Positions 1-12,123 are shown, counted from the first letter of the stretch. The stretch: DNA of 64,000 nucleotides from Closterium sp. Naga37s-1 (GCA_947471745.1 CANJKZ010000915.1:620001-684000); one strand, 5' to 3'. Notes: generated by a model not told the origin, from the sequence alone. Made by a program: numbers and translations.

Positions 1-773
1 CGCGTATTTGAGAGCATGGATCCCTTAAACATGCTCAAACAAGGTTACCATCCACGTATCGCGTCATTCGGGCAACGTGAGAGGCTTCGTCGCTGCCCAG
101 AACAAAACTATACAGGGTACCGTACAATGACAGGCAGGGAGCGAACAAGTGTTGTCGAATGACGTCCCGGTGATTGTCGCGCACGTATTTGAGAGCATGG
201 ATCCCTTACATATGCTCTAACAAGGCTACCATCCACGTATCCTGTCATTCGGACAACGTGAGAGGCTTCGTCGCTGCGCAGAACAAAGCTATACAGGGTA
301 CCGTGCAAGGACAGGCTGGGAACGCACGAGTGTTGTCGAATGACGTCCCGGTGATTGTCGCACACGTATTTGAGCGCATGGATCCCTTACACATGAACTA
401 ACAGGGCAACCATCCTCGTATCGAGTCATTCGGACAACGTGTGAGGCTTCGTCGCTGCGCGGAACAAAGCTATTTATGGAACCGTGCAAGGATAGGGTGG
501 GAAACGTATGAGAGTTGTCGAATGACGTCTCGGCGATTGTCGCACACGTATTTTAGAGCATGGATCCCTTACACATGCCCTAACAAGGCTACCACCCACG
601 TATCGTGTCATTCGGACAACGTGAGAGGCTTCGTCGCTGCGCAAAACAAAGCTATACAGAGAACCGTGCAAGGACAGACAGGGAGCGAACAAGTGATGTC
701 GAATGACGTCCCGGTGATTGTCGCACACGTATTTGAGAGCATGGATCCCTTACACATGCCCTAACAAGGCCGC
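1..773. repeat. 181-bp satellite array, first block (about 4 units)
   Basis: The motif CAACGTGAGAGGCTTCGTCG recurs at about 70, 251, 432 and 616, giving a period of 181 bp with small indels. Each unit carries a GGATCC site. The period is not a multiple of three and units differ by point changes, so the short open frames on both strands are by-products and not genes. The block runs off the left edge of the window and stops at an insertion near 774. Confidence 0.95.
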
Positions 774-1689
774 GGAGAGTCACTATACAACGGGAGTGGA
801 CTACGGAGGAAGGCACGGGGTTGTGCGGGTGATCGAAGCGTTGCGCTAGGTGTTCTCGCTACTTGCTGTGTTCACAAGGAAATGTGTCAAGAGTTTCAGT
901 AAGAAATTGAAAGAACATTAGATTACAATGAGGCATGCAAGTCGATATAGCTAGAATGGCATTGCAACACCTAGCAAGCCCTCTGCAAGGTGAACTATGC
1001 CAGCGCAGCAGAAGAGCGGCTTGCCAACGCTGCAGCAGAGTAGTCTGCCAGCGCGGTATAGCAGCGGTCTGCCAGCGCGGTATAGCAGGTCTGCCAGCGC
1101 GGCAGAGGCAGGTGAACTTCTGCGCAGGTGCGCACCTACCAAGTAGGTGCAGGTAGACGGACGCGCCGCCAGGCACATTGCACAGGTGCCAGGTAGAACA
1201 CGTGCCGACGGTTTCGTCAGCGATGCACCGTCGAGCACGTGATGCCGTTCCGCAGGTTGACTTCGCGAAAACCTCCTGGGCGACATTCGCCCACATGACG
1301 AATTTCGCAGTCGCGCGGCTTCCGTAGAGTAGTTCGACGAATGCTTCGTCGAGCAGTTTTCGCCTAGACGAGCCCTCTGCCAGCCTCGTCGAGGAGCTCC
1401 TATACCGGCCTTGAGGAGCTCCTATACCGCCTTCGTCGAGGAGCTCCTATACCGAACGGATCCCGTCGAACCGAGCTCCTCGACGGACTTGTCGACCAGC
1501 GACTTCTGCGAGCCCGTCGACCGCGTCCTCTGCGAGCCCGTCGACCGCGTCCTCTGCGAACGCGTCGAGGTCGAACTATACGGGCAGGTCGAGGTCGAAC
1601 TCTGCGCGCAGTCTACGACAACTTCTGCGCGCTCCCCAACTGCGAAGTCCGCTTCGCCCAAGCGAGGGCTGGGCCAATTCCCGTCAACA
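774..1689. other. Insertion interrupting the 181-bp satellite
   Basis: Unrelated sequence separates two satellite blocks that would otherwise be continuous. The left block breaks after AACAAGGC and the right one resumes after AACAAAGGC, a near-duplicate junction suggesting an insertion with a short target duplication. Inside are small imperfect tandem repeats: units containing GCCAGCGCGGTATAGCA at about 1046-1105, GTCGAGGAGCTCCTATACCG units at about 1388-1455, and GCCCGTCGACCGCGTCCTCT units at about 1510-1565. No protein family is recognised in any frame. Confidence 0.6.
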
Positions 1690-3497
1690 AAGGCTACCAC
1701 CCACGTATCGTGTCATTCGGACAACGTGAGAGGCTTTGTCGCTGCGCAGAACAAAGCTATACAGAGATCCGTGCAAGGACAGACAGGGAGCGAACGAGTG
1801 TTGTCGAATGACGTCCCGGTGATTGTTGCACAAGTATTTGGGAGCATGGATCCCTTACACATGATCTTACAAGGCTTCCATCCACGTATCGTGTCATTCG
1901 GACAACGTGAGAGGCTTCGTCGCTGCGCATAACAAAGCTATACAGGGTATCGTGCAAGGACAGGCTGGGAACGAACGAGTGTTGTGGAATGACAGCCCGG
2001 TGATTGTCGCGCACGTATTTGAGAGCATGGATCCCCTACACATGCTCTAACAAGGCTACAATCCACGTATCCTGTCATTCGGACAACGTGAGAGGCTTCG
2101 TCGCTGCGCAGAACAAAGCTATACATGGTACCGTGCAAGGACAGGCTGGGAACGCACGAGTGTTGTGGAATGACAGCCCGGTGATTGTCGTGCACGTATT
2201 TGAGAGCATGGCTCCCTTACACATGCTCTACCAAGGCTACCATCCACGTATCCTATCATTCGGACAACGTGAGAGGCTTCGTCGCTGCGCAGAACAAACC
2301 TATACAGAGAACCGTGCAAGGACAGACAGGGAGCGAACAAGTGATGTCGAATGACGTCCCGGTGATTGTCGCACACGTATTTGAGAGCATGGATCCCTTA
2401 AACATGCCCTAACAAGGCTACCACCCATGTATCGTGTCATTCGGACAACGTGAGAGGCTTTGTCGCTGCGCAGAACAATGCTATACAGAGATCCGTGCAA
2501 GGATAGACAGGGAGCGAACGAGTGTTGGCGAATGACGTCCCGGTGATTGTCGCACACGTATTTGGGAGCATGGATCCCTTACACATGATCTTACAAGGCT
2601 ACCATTCACGTATCGTGTCATTCGGACAACGTGAGAGGCTTCGTCGCTGCACAGAACAAAGCTATACAGGGTACCGTGCAAGGACAGGCTGGGAACGAAC
2701 GAGTGTTGTGGAATGACAGCCCGGTGATTGTCGCGCACGTATTTGAGAGCATGGATCCCTTACACATGCTCTAACAAGGCTACCATCCACGTATCCTGTC
2801 ATTCGGACAACGTGAGAGGCTTCGTCGCTGCGCAGAACAAAGCTATACAGGGTACCGTGCAAGGACATGCTCGGAACGCACGAGTGTTGTGGAATGACAG
2901 CCCGGTGATTGTCGTGCACGTATTTGAGAGCATGGATCCCTTACACATGCTCTACCAAGGCTAACATCCTCGTATCGAGTCGTTCTGACAACGTGAGAGG
3001 CTTCGTCGCTGCGCAGAACAAAGCTATACAGGGTTTAGTGCAAGGACAGGCAAGGAGCGAACAAGTGTTGTCGAATGACGTCCCGGTGATCGTCGCACAC
3101 GTATTTGAGAGCATGGATCCCTTGCACGTGATCTAACAAGGCTACCATCCTCGTATTGAGCCATTCTGACAACGTGTGAGGCTTCGTCGCTCCGAAGAAC
3201 AAAGCTATACAGGGAACCGTGCAATGACAGGCAGGGAGCGAACAAGTGTTGTCGCATGACGTCCCGGTGATTGTCGCACACGTATTTGAGAGCATGGCTC
3301 CCTTAAACATGATCTTACAAGGCTACAATCCACGTACCGTGTCATTTGGACAACGTGAGAGGCTTCGTCGCTGCGCAGAACAAAGCTATACAGGCTACCG
3401 TGCAAGGATAGGGTGGGAAACGTATGAGAGTTGTCGAATGACGTCTCGGCGATTGTCGCACACGTATTTTAGATCATGGATCCCATACACATGTTAT
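1690..3497. repeat. 181-bp satellite array, second block (about 10 units)
   Basis: Units begin about every 181 bp from 1717 to 3346. Diagnostic variants recur every fourth unit. Pairs of consecutive units with GTGGAATGACAGCCC follow one another at about 1980/2165 and again at 2705/2890, and each pair is preceded by a unit ending CACATGATCTTACAAGG. This is a roughly 724-bp higher-order repeat. The array decays after 3480, where the last unit runs into unique DNA. Confidence 0.95.
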
Positions 3498-3740
3498 AGC
3501 ATGTTCAGTTTCTGCGCGTGAGACTACGTTATACAACGTGTCACATTCTGCAAAAAGGTAAAACAGGGCAATGGTGTGGGGTAGGCAAAGTTACAATGGT
3601 AACCATGAATAGATGGTTAGTGTTTCACATTCTACATGTTTAGCACACACATGGGTTTTAGAGTGGACTCAATATCAACATTAACCAATCAGAATGTACT
3701 GTGTGGGGATATTGTGCTTGGTCCTTGAATTCACCAATAA

Positions 3741-4545
3741 TGATGATACATTCTTGTTGTTGTTCCATGTGGTGTTGATGTTGTCCTTTGTGGTGGTGTT
3801 TTTGTCCTTTGTTGGAGGTCCTTGGTGTGTTTGACTCCAGCAAAACTGTTTCATAGCAGTTGTTTGGAGCTCTAGAGAACAATGACAACATGCACCACTA
3901 GGTCTAGTTGTGGTCTTGTTGTTGTATGGGGTGTTGCTTTTGTTCTTTGTGGTGGTCTTGTTGTCCTTTGTTGGATGTCCTTGTTGTGTTGGAGGGGAGC
4001 AATACTGTTTCATAGTAATGGTTTGGAGCTCTAAATAACAATGACAACATGCACCACTAGGTCTAGTTGTGGTGGTGTTGTTGTATGGGGTGTTGTTTTT
4101 GTTCTTTGTGGTGGTCTTGTTGTCCTTTGTTGGATGTCCTTGGTGTGTTGGAGGGGAGCAATACTGTTTCATAGCAGTGGTTTGGAGCTCTAGAGAACAA
4201 TGACAACATGCACCACTAGGTCTAGTTGTGGTGATGTTGTTCTATGGGGTGTTGTTTTTGTTCTTTGTGGTGGTCTTGTTGTCCTTTGTTGGATGTCCTT
4301 GGTGTGTTGGAGGGGAGCAATACTGTTTCATAGCAGTGGTTTGGAGCTCTAGAGAACAATGACAACATGCACCACTAGGTCTAGTTGTGGTCTTGTTGTA
4401 TGGGGTGTTGTTTTTGTTATTTGTGGTGGTCTTGTTGTCCATTGTTGGATGTCCTTGGTGTGTTGGAGGCAGCAATACTGTAGCATTGTAGTGGTTTGGA
4501 GCAGTAGAGAACAATGACAACATGCAGCACTAGGTCTAGTGGGGG
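3741..4545. repeat. 159-bp tandem repeat, about 5 copies
   Basis: The marker GGTCTAG lies at 3901, 4060, 4219, 4378 and 4533, so the period is exactly 159 bp for three steps and 155 for the last. 159 is 53 codons, and the minus strand is open across successive copies as a 53-residue repeat rich in Thr, Asn and Lys with a CCHC motif. The open frame is broken by a TAC-to-TAG change in the copy near 4240 and by the 4-bp shortening of the last copy. No start context or splice sites were recognised, so coding status is unproven. Confidence 0.85.
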
Positions 4546-6098
4546 GGATGGGTGGCATCAATAAATGGAATGCTGCCAAGTGGAATTCTATGCTAACTAT
4601 GGCTCATGTGGAAAGAACTTGACTGTTGTCCTGTTATGGCCAGAAGTGTGGTGAGTGGCAATGCCACATCTTCTCCAACCTTCTCTTCCTCTCCCATGGT
4701 TCCTCTCATTTGCATGCCTAGCTCACTAGTTTTCTCTGTTATCGAATTGTTTGATTGGCGTTCTTTCTAGAGCTTCTCAGTGATCCCGTAACCTCTATAG
4801 TGTATCGCCAACAAAGTGTCCAAGCGACGAATGCGGACGCACCCTAATTTTTTTTTGTCGAAAGTAAATACCAGGTACAAAAACCAGCGGCTCGAGCAAT
4901 CTGCACACACGATTTCACGCCGGTGTACTTTTGTTCCCCACGTGTGTTCCCTTTCCCCGTTCGTCTCACAGAGTTGTCGACGACTCACCATGATCAGTCC
5001 GTGATGCATCCGCCTAGTGTTTGTTTCGCTAGATTTTCTAGCCCCACCACGTGCAAATCTATCCCGATTACTGACGTGCGGCAGCAAACAGTTTTGTCTG
5101 CTCCTGCCGAGCTCGTTCTCTCAACATACGTTTAAGTCCCGTGCTCACTGCTAATGCCTACCCTGCCTCACGCGAATTTGAGCCAGATCGTGCTGTGCGG
5201 CACGGAGACAGACGGGGGATCTAACGACAGGCAGCGCGGATCTGGGCGGAACAGGCCGGCTTTCTGGGCGATACCGGGAGGCGATCCGGGCGGCAACTGC
5301 CGCGCTGATCTGGGCGAGGACGGCCGGATTTCCGTCGGTAATGGGCGGCGATCAGCGCTGCAACAGAAGGCGTTCAGTGCGGTAACACGGATATGCGCTG
5401 GATCTTAGCGCGTCAGGCGCCCCTGCGCCCGTTCGTTTCACGGTGACGTAGCCCTTTCACGCCCAGATCTCGGACGTTTAGGGTGTCAAAACACCACTCC
5501 GCTCGTATTCCACCGCTCCAACCTCCTTGCTGTATAGGTCTTTAGGTCACTCTCTGTCCCAGCTCTACCTTTCCTCCTGTGCATATTCATGGTTTTTTAT
5601 GGGTCCTTCGACGCATGTTTAGTTTCTGCCCTTCTCGTGCCTTCTTATTCCGCTAACCGTTTGCACAACTGCAATATCCTGTCACAACCGCTTCGACATT
5701 CGCCGATTCCAGCAGCAGTAGGTCAGTATATGAACAGTGCAGCTTCCGTGCGCACAGCTGTGACCACTAATGCTCAGGCGTGCCTTTCGTTTTCTTTTCC
5801 CGCCCACCCCCTACCTGCTCTACCGTTTCGGCATCCCTTCCTCCCCCCCCCAGATACCACTGGTGAGACAACTATTTACAGACATGTCCAGCTGATCTTG
5901 TTCCGCTCGTCACGTGGCACAAACCAAGTTTCGAGAGCTCTGCCCTGCGACGTCGACTGGCCGACGCGGCGGATCAAGCCAACTCGAGGGTACTTTCTAC
6001 GCCAGTGTGCGACACTAGCGGATCACAGCAAGGCGGAGGCGCTTTCGCCGCCGGCATAATGTACGTACTGTGCATGAGGTGGCGGTGTGTTTGCACCC
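4546..6098. other. Intergenic DNA, no supported gene
   Basis: Short open frames exist, the longest being 156 codons at 5589-6059 on the plus strand. None shows a recognisable domain, conserved motif or convincing splice sites. A GC-rich patch at about 5220-5350 holds imperfect repeats of a GATCTGGGCGG-like unit. Confidence 0.6.
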
Positions 6099-6182
6099 GA
6101 AGATCGGGATTGGGATCGGGATCGGGATCGGGATCTGGATCGGGATCGGGATCAGGATCGGGATCGGGATTGGGGTCGGGAT
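6099..6182. repeat. Hexanucleotide microsatellite (GGGATC)n
   Basis: About 13 GGGATC/GGGATT units follow one another with a few substitutions. They translate as Gly-Ser, Gly-Ile or Asp-Arg repeats depending on frame, which explains the long open frames over this stretch on both strands. Confidence 0.9.
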
Positions 6183-7263
6183 GTGGACACGGGATCACTG
6201 GGTTGCACGGGCCACCGTATCGGACGACTACCGCTCTGTTATCTGCCTGCTGTAGTCGTCTCAGGTGCTTTTTATCGTGTACTCTGCATCCGCACGACTC
6301 CATTCCCTCCTGCTCTTCCTTTTACCAATCCCCCTCCCACCTCTTTGTGGATGTACGCCTCGTCATTCACATCCTCATTAACTCTCTCTACTTCCCACAA
6401 CACCACGACTCGGATAGGGTACGTTCCTGCTATTTATCCGTTACTCTGCTTCCGTACCACTCCATTCTCGCTTGCTCTTCCCATTCCCAATCCCCCTCCC
6501 ATTTTATCATCCCACTCCTTCTCCCAACCTTCTTCTCTGCTATTATGTTTTACTATTTGCTGTCCTACTTACCTGCGGGCCAGACAGATCTATCCCTACC
6601 TTTCACACCCCTGGCTTCGTGGTTGTGTCCTGCACACCATGCACTCCTTGTACCGCCCCCTGCTATTTCGTTTGCCTCTCAGCTGCGGACCGGGACGGAT
6701 CTGAGTAGTGAAGGACTGGAGACAACCCAAACAGGCAGCTTGCACATCTGGTGAGCGAGGCATCACGGGTGGTGTGGAGCATCCCGCTACCAATACCACA
6801 GTCAAGTCGGAGGCCTTGGCCTTTTTTGTTTGTGTCGATGGGAGACATCGCTGTCTCTGTTGGCTCTTCCCCACGCTTCCAGTGGCCAGTGTACCTGACT
6901 TGTGTAAATGTGCCGTTACATCAGACAGACCTTAGCCTCTGGCGCCAGGTCCGAGACCGACTTCTGCGTTTCCATGTAATGCTGATTCTTGTGTGAATCA
7001 TTGTGAAGCCTTCAAAGTCCTTAAATGATTGTCAGGATTGAGACTCTTTTGTTTGGTGTATTTTACAGGCTTCTGTTGCCACGAGGTCCAATCGTGCAGA
7101 CTTGGATAGGCGTCATGCTCAAATCTATGACGATTTACGGCTTGTAGCTTTGGTAAGTCTCAGCCTTGTCAGGTTTTCATCAATGTTGTATGCCAAATAT
7201 CTCATCAGGTGTTGACTAACAGAAATGTTTTTGGGTCCTTCTCGCAGATCCCAGAGCCTCCTG
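6183..7263. other. Upstream region of the Plavaka-like gene
   Basis: Pyrimidine-rich at 6300-6560. A 28-codon open segment at 7069-7152 is bounded by TTTACAG and GTAAGTC and looks like an exon. Joined directly to the next acceptor at 7248, however, it gives the wrong phase and a quick stop, so it is more likely part of a 5' untranslated exon or is unrelated. Confidence 0.35.
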
Positions 7264-10200
7264 ATGGATATTTACGTGTGTCGTCATTGCGGTAAAAAAT
7301 ACCAGTGCGACCTAGCTCTAGTGAATCACCAGCGGTGCAATCAAGAGTGTTTAGCAATACAAGAGAGGAATGCGTTTGAAACTCCGCCGATCCGTAGAGG
7401 TATCCTAGTCCCTCCTTTGCAGCCTGTACACCTACCACCACCGTTACCATTCGTGTTTGGGGCGCAGTCCGCACCGTTAGAGGGAGAGCCTGTAGTTGAG
7501 GATGATTGCATCGAAGTAGAAGATTTTCATGATGCCCAAGCCGAGTTTGGGGAGGAGGAGGAGCCTAGAAAGTTTAACACTCGTTTAGAGACATTTAGGT
7601 TCTTGCAGTCGTGCAACAAAGGGACAGGTGCAAGCGGTCCCGACACTAGTTATTTTTTTAGACTAGTAAAAGATCCGGACTTCGATCCATCGGAGTTGCT
7701 AGGATGGTCAACAAAGGCTGCTGTAAATGCTTACGACATGCAGATGCTTGGGATCGACAAGCTTCAGTTTCAGTCGCACCAGATCATGGTTCGAGGGTGG
7801 CCATCCAGCTTCACCGTCAAGAGCGTCGACATCAAGCAGGTATTATTGATTAGGCTTTCTATGTTCTTGACTGTAAAGCATTTTGTGATAGACTGATCAT
7901 TCTCCACTGCCTTGACATGTTGCAGGCCCTTGAACGAATGTGGGGGGACAGGCGGAATGCACCAGGTTTCATCCACAAGCCACACGTCAAAACGACCAAC
8001 GAGGGTCGTGTGTATGAAGGGGCAGACACGGGGAATTTTTGGCTGGGTGCACAGGTACATATGTCCTTTGATGTCTTATTGCGTTGATGCTTAGTGTGTG
8101 TGATGAACAATAACCTAATGTGCAGTTTAACTTTTGTTATTGTATTCCCACCCCAGCAAGGGAAGGGTCCGACTGAGTGTGTGTGTCCGCTCATTCTCTC
8201 GAGCGATGAGACCACACTTAGTGGGAATGAGCGCTGCCGTGCTTGGCCGGTTTACTTGACGTTCGCAAATCTCCCCGTTGAGACACGATGGAAGGAGCAT
8301 GGTCACGCCCTCGTCGCTCTTCTGCCACAACCTGATCCAGAAATGGAGGCATGGCAGAAGGTGGACTTGTTTCAGAAGTCCTGCGATGTTGTTTTCAAAG
8401 CTCTCAGTGGGCTATGCAAGACGTACGTTTTACACCTTTGTGTTGTCACCATGTATATATGTGGTTAGGTCTATAAGATTTATGTGTTCATGTGTTGCAG
8501 ATCATTGCCCTTGACGGACCCCAAAGGCAAGGTGTTCACTGTGTGGCCCAAGCTCTTCCAGTACGTTGCAGATTATCCGGAGACGTGTAAAGTGACCTGC
8601 ACTATGCAACACAACTCCGCAAGACCCTGCTCAATATGCTATGTGGAGAAGACGAAGCTGGATCACATGGATCCGGACATCATTGACTACCGGGATGTCG
8701 AGAGGCAGTCTAGATATGCGAAGGACCCGAAACTCGCAAAGGAGTTCTCAACTGTCATGATGGACGTAAGTGTAAACTCTGCGCAATATATGTCACATGC
8801 CTTTTCATATTTTAACGACCGTGCTGTTTCTTTAATCTTAGTGTAGAGAGTGCTGTCCAACATGTACCTAATGACCTGTTGAAGCTATGTTGCAATTGTT
8901 TGTGCTGTGTACTTATGTACCGTTACGTATGTTCTCCATGTGACCCGTTACAGAGCTTCTTGTGGCACTTTGGAAGACAACAGGACGCGAAAACCAACTG
9001 GGGTAATCCCTACAAGGTCATCTCACCGGATGTACTTCATGTAATCCTCATTGGAATCTGGGTGTACATTCTGGAGGCTCTTGTATTTCGTAACAAGAAC
9101 ATAAAGACCATGAATGAGTGAGTGTTGGTGACTTGTTGGGCTGTTTATCACCATATCTTGATGTGACACCCAGCTCAAACTTTCTGAGTGCTCTAAAACG
9201 TTACAGGAGACACAGGGACCTTTACAAAGAAGCTAGAGCGGCAGACATTCCACTCCCACCTCCTGGAAGGTACTTCAGTCTCGGTGCGAACTTCTCAGCA
9301 GCCGATCATGCTGCCATGCTGCGTGTAAGTAGTTTAACCCGTCTGACATGTTGATAAGTAGTACATGTCTCGGTACAGCGATGACCGTGCATCAATTCTT
9401 ATTTTTTTCATTAACATAAGCGTTTGAATAACGGTGAAGCAAACCCTGGGTGCATTCTCCCTCTTTATCCTGTTCCTCTTTATCTGCAGGTAGTGGTGTT
9501 CATCATGGAAAACCTGGTTGGAAGTGTAGCGCTGTACATCTTACGGTACTTTGTCAACTGGTTTGACGTGTACTTTCGGGCTAAGTCATACACCGAGGCA
9601 ATGCTGACGCAATACATTACGGATACCCAAGAGTAAGAAGTAGATGCGCATGTTTTTATGCTGTGAAATCTGTATTGCTGATGTGTTAAATATATTGACT
9701 TCTTCAATGATTGGTGAATGTTCTGACTTCTTGTTTTCCATTTGTATTTTTTTAGGCTCATTCGCTTGCTCAACAGCAACCTCCCTCGGGGCGGTAATGG
9801 CTGGAAATTGGTTAAGGTGCACCTGCTGCTCCACTTCCCGGATGCCATCCGTCAGGGAGGCCTTCCTCGAGAGTATTGCACAAGCCTGTTTGAACACGCA
9901 CACACCGCCACGTGCAAGAGGCCATTCAGAGCAAGCAACCATCGGCAATATGACACCGCCATCCTTCAGAGCACCGTCATGCGAAATGCGCTATCGTTGC
10001 TCCCTACGATGCTGGAGAAGCATAGCATCTACGAGACTGCTCTATTGAAAGTAAGTATCAAACAGTTGGACAAATGTATATGATGATAGCACATAGGTTC
10101 ATTCCCTCGTTCCAAAACCGTGTGTTAATGTCCACTGTAGCATCTTCTCAATGTTAATATTTTTCATTCTTCATGAGTACAGGCTATCACTCTTAAAACT

Positions 10201-10858
10201 CAAGTCTTGACCACACGCAGCCAGACGATGACTCTACCATGTCAAGAGAGGGGGATAGAGGGCAATGCTTTGTGGATTTCCTTTGTACAGCACCATGGGG
10301 CAGGAATGCGCAGCTTGCCGGGTATGCTCCAGAACATCGGCATAGATTGTGACAGTGTAGAGGTAAGCGTGTATTTTGTTGGATTCTAATCGCATTAAAC
10401 CCCATGTCTATTAACCGTTGGTTTAACACACGACATCTCCTGACTGGCAGGTCCACACGACGTTGGCCCTGCCCCCCGGCGATGACTTCGAGGCTCATTA
10501 CGCCCGTGCTGCTCTGACCTACCATGATGCGCCGTGCTTCTCCTACGTGGCCATCCTTGGGGAGGAAGATGGACATATGGGTGCCCGCATTCTCACGACG
10601 TGGTATGCACAGCTTCTGCTTCTCTTCCATGTGAACATTGTGCAGGACGGACGAGTCGTGAAGAAACCATTTGCGTACGTGAGGTACTATGACGTTGGTG
10701 ACGTCGACGGTGTGACGTCATGCACTTTGTTGCGTGAGGCGCAACGGGAGGTGAAGTTTCAAGTTGTAGAGGCACATTCTATCATTTGCACGCTACATAT
10801 TGTCCGTTCGTTTGACCGACGCTCCCTGTCATTCATCAATAGGTTTGGTGCCGTCTAG
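7264..10858 (+). CDS. Plavaka-like (CACTA superfamily) transposase, 10 exons
   Basis: Ten exons join in one frame with GT-AG introns throughout: 7264-7839, 7926-8054, 8157-8422, 8501-8765, 8954-9117, 9207-9324, 9490-9632, 9756-10050, 10183-10362 and 10451-10858. They total 2544 nt, or 847 residues plus stop, with no internal stop. The N-terminus is a C2HC-type zinc finger (Cys6, Cys9, His22, Cys25/29), as is usual in this family, which favours this ATG over one at 7225. The core carries LSSDETTLSG (Asp252), then DYPETCKVTC with downstream cysteines, SPDVLH (Asp438) and SLFEHAHTATCKR (Glu600). I take these three acidic residues as the DDE triad of a cut-and-paste transposase acting in the nucleus. 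The last 190 residues are not recognised. No CACTA-type terminal inverted repeats were found by eye, so this may be an immobile or domesticated copy. The family name comes from motif recognition; confirmation needs a profile search. Confidence 0.75.
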
Positions 10859-11223
10859 ATAGACTTTTTAATATTATTAGCACAATGATTTATAGGTCTG
10901 GTGAACCGACTACCTATACGAACGTGCTATTGTCGTACGAGGCGCTATCCATAATAATGCAATTGTGACCACGTTGATCATGACACGAAGAATGTAGAAC
11001 GTGCGACATAGCTCACACTCTGCTACGGACCATGGATCAACTCACTTACCCTAGGGTGAGATTCAAACTTTTGGGGTGGAAATGTTTAGTGTATTTTGAA
11101 AGTTTTGCCCAACTATAGAGATAACGGATGCAAATGAGACCAACCGTGTGGCTTTTAGACTATACAATGTATCACCAACAAGGTTTGTTTGACTTTCGTT
11201 GTCATACGAGCCTCAGTGTACAT
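10859..11223. other. Downstream of the Plavaka-like gene, nothing recognised
   Basis: AT-rich sequence without open frames of note. No terminal inverted repeat matching the sequence upstream of 7264 was seen. Confidence 0.5.
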
Positions 11224-11544
11224 TCATGGAGCGACACAATTGTTGAAACCTTTTGTGTGATCCATATTCAGCATAGACTGTAGTGTGGGGTAGATGTTGG
11301 TGCCAGGTTCGAGCAGCGGAAACGGCCGGTGACTCAGCGCGGCTTCGGGAGAGACGGTGCAAGTGCGCGGCTGCGAGTTCCCCCTTACTTCGGTGCCGTC
11401 CGGATGCAGGAGTGCGCCAGGTGCAAACACGCTGCCCTCGATGCAGTTCTTCAGTGTTGCGCGCAGACGTGTGTGGTTCGCCACGGTGACATAGGTCACG
11501 GCGGGAGTTGCGACGGCGTTGGATATGTAACGCTCAGAGCCCAC
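11224..11544 (-). other. Unrecognised open frame, 106 codons
   Basis: An open minus-strand frame ends just before a palindrome that marks the junction with a copia fragment. The protein is rich in Ala, Thr and Pro and includes a segment with a single Cys (TLKNCIEGSVF). No family is recognised. It could be a piece of a retroelement gag or of a captured gene; codon use is GC-rich like the neighbouring mobile DNA. Confidence 0.25.
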
Positions 11545-11550
11545 CTTATG

Positions 11551-11577
11551 TTACCTGGACAGCAGCTGTCCAGGTAA
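11551..11577. repeat. Perfect 12-bp inverted repeat at a fragment junction
   Basis: TTACCTGGACAG is followed by CAG and then its exact reverse complement. The palindrome sits precisely between the unrecognised frame to its left and the copia reverse-transcriptase fragment to its right. This looks like a hairpin or rearrangement scar. Confidence 0.8.
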
Positions 11578-11790
11578 CACGTGCTGTAGCGATGAGTACG
11601 TGAAGCGGAAGCGCTGAAGGACCTGTTGCACCATGTGTGACTGAGTCAGGGTGATGGTGCGCCGTGCTCTGTCCCGGGTGATCTGCAAGCCAAGATAGCT
11701 CCGCAGCTCACCCAGGTCAGTGCAGGTGTGTCTCTCCTGCAGCTCCGCCTTCACTAGGGCCAGTGCCCCGCCAACCCGGGCCCCTCGACA
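11578..11790 (-). pseudogene. Copia reverse-transcriptase fragment
   Basis: About 60 codons on the minus strand match the part of the copia Pol just after the YVDD box (a Lys-Ala-Glu-Leu-Gln start, then GELRSYLGLQITRDR and LTQSHMVQQVLQRF). The same stretch is present in the four larger copia copies of this window. Both ends are abrupt, so this is a short relic. Confidence 0.85.
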
Positions 11791-12123
11791 CAAGGAAGGC
11801 ACGGCGGCGCAAGCGAGCGCGGGAAACTAACGGTCGGGCAGGTGAAAACGAATGTGGTGGGCCCCTAATTACGGTCCTAGGCTAGGAACGTCCTAGATCT
11901 TAATACCTCTATAGAATACTAGGAAGGAATGTTGATTAGGTTAGAGGGAGGGGGTACAAGGATGTCGAGAGAGTTGGGTTGTACCCTCTAAGGTGTGAAC
12001 CCAACACAAACTAGGGTTGGGAAGAAGTTCCCACGTCGCCATTCCGGCAAGTTTGTAGTCCTTTCGCCAGATCTGGGTTGGGCGAAATTTTACGGAAGTG
12101 ACGTTGCGAAGAATCCCTGAGTA

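Noticed and set aside
108-3521. Many 60-116-codon frames in the first 3.5 kb with similar proteins
   Set aside because: They are the 181-bp satellite read in shifting frames; the period is not a multiple of three.
6013-11217. CACTA/CACTG-type inverted ends around the Plavaka-like gene
   Set aside because: CACTAGCGG and CACTGGGTT on the left have no matching complement among the TAGTG/CAGTG words on the right.
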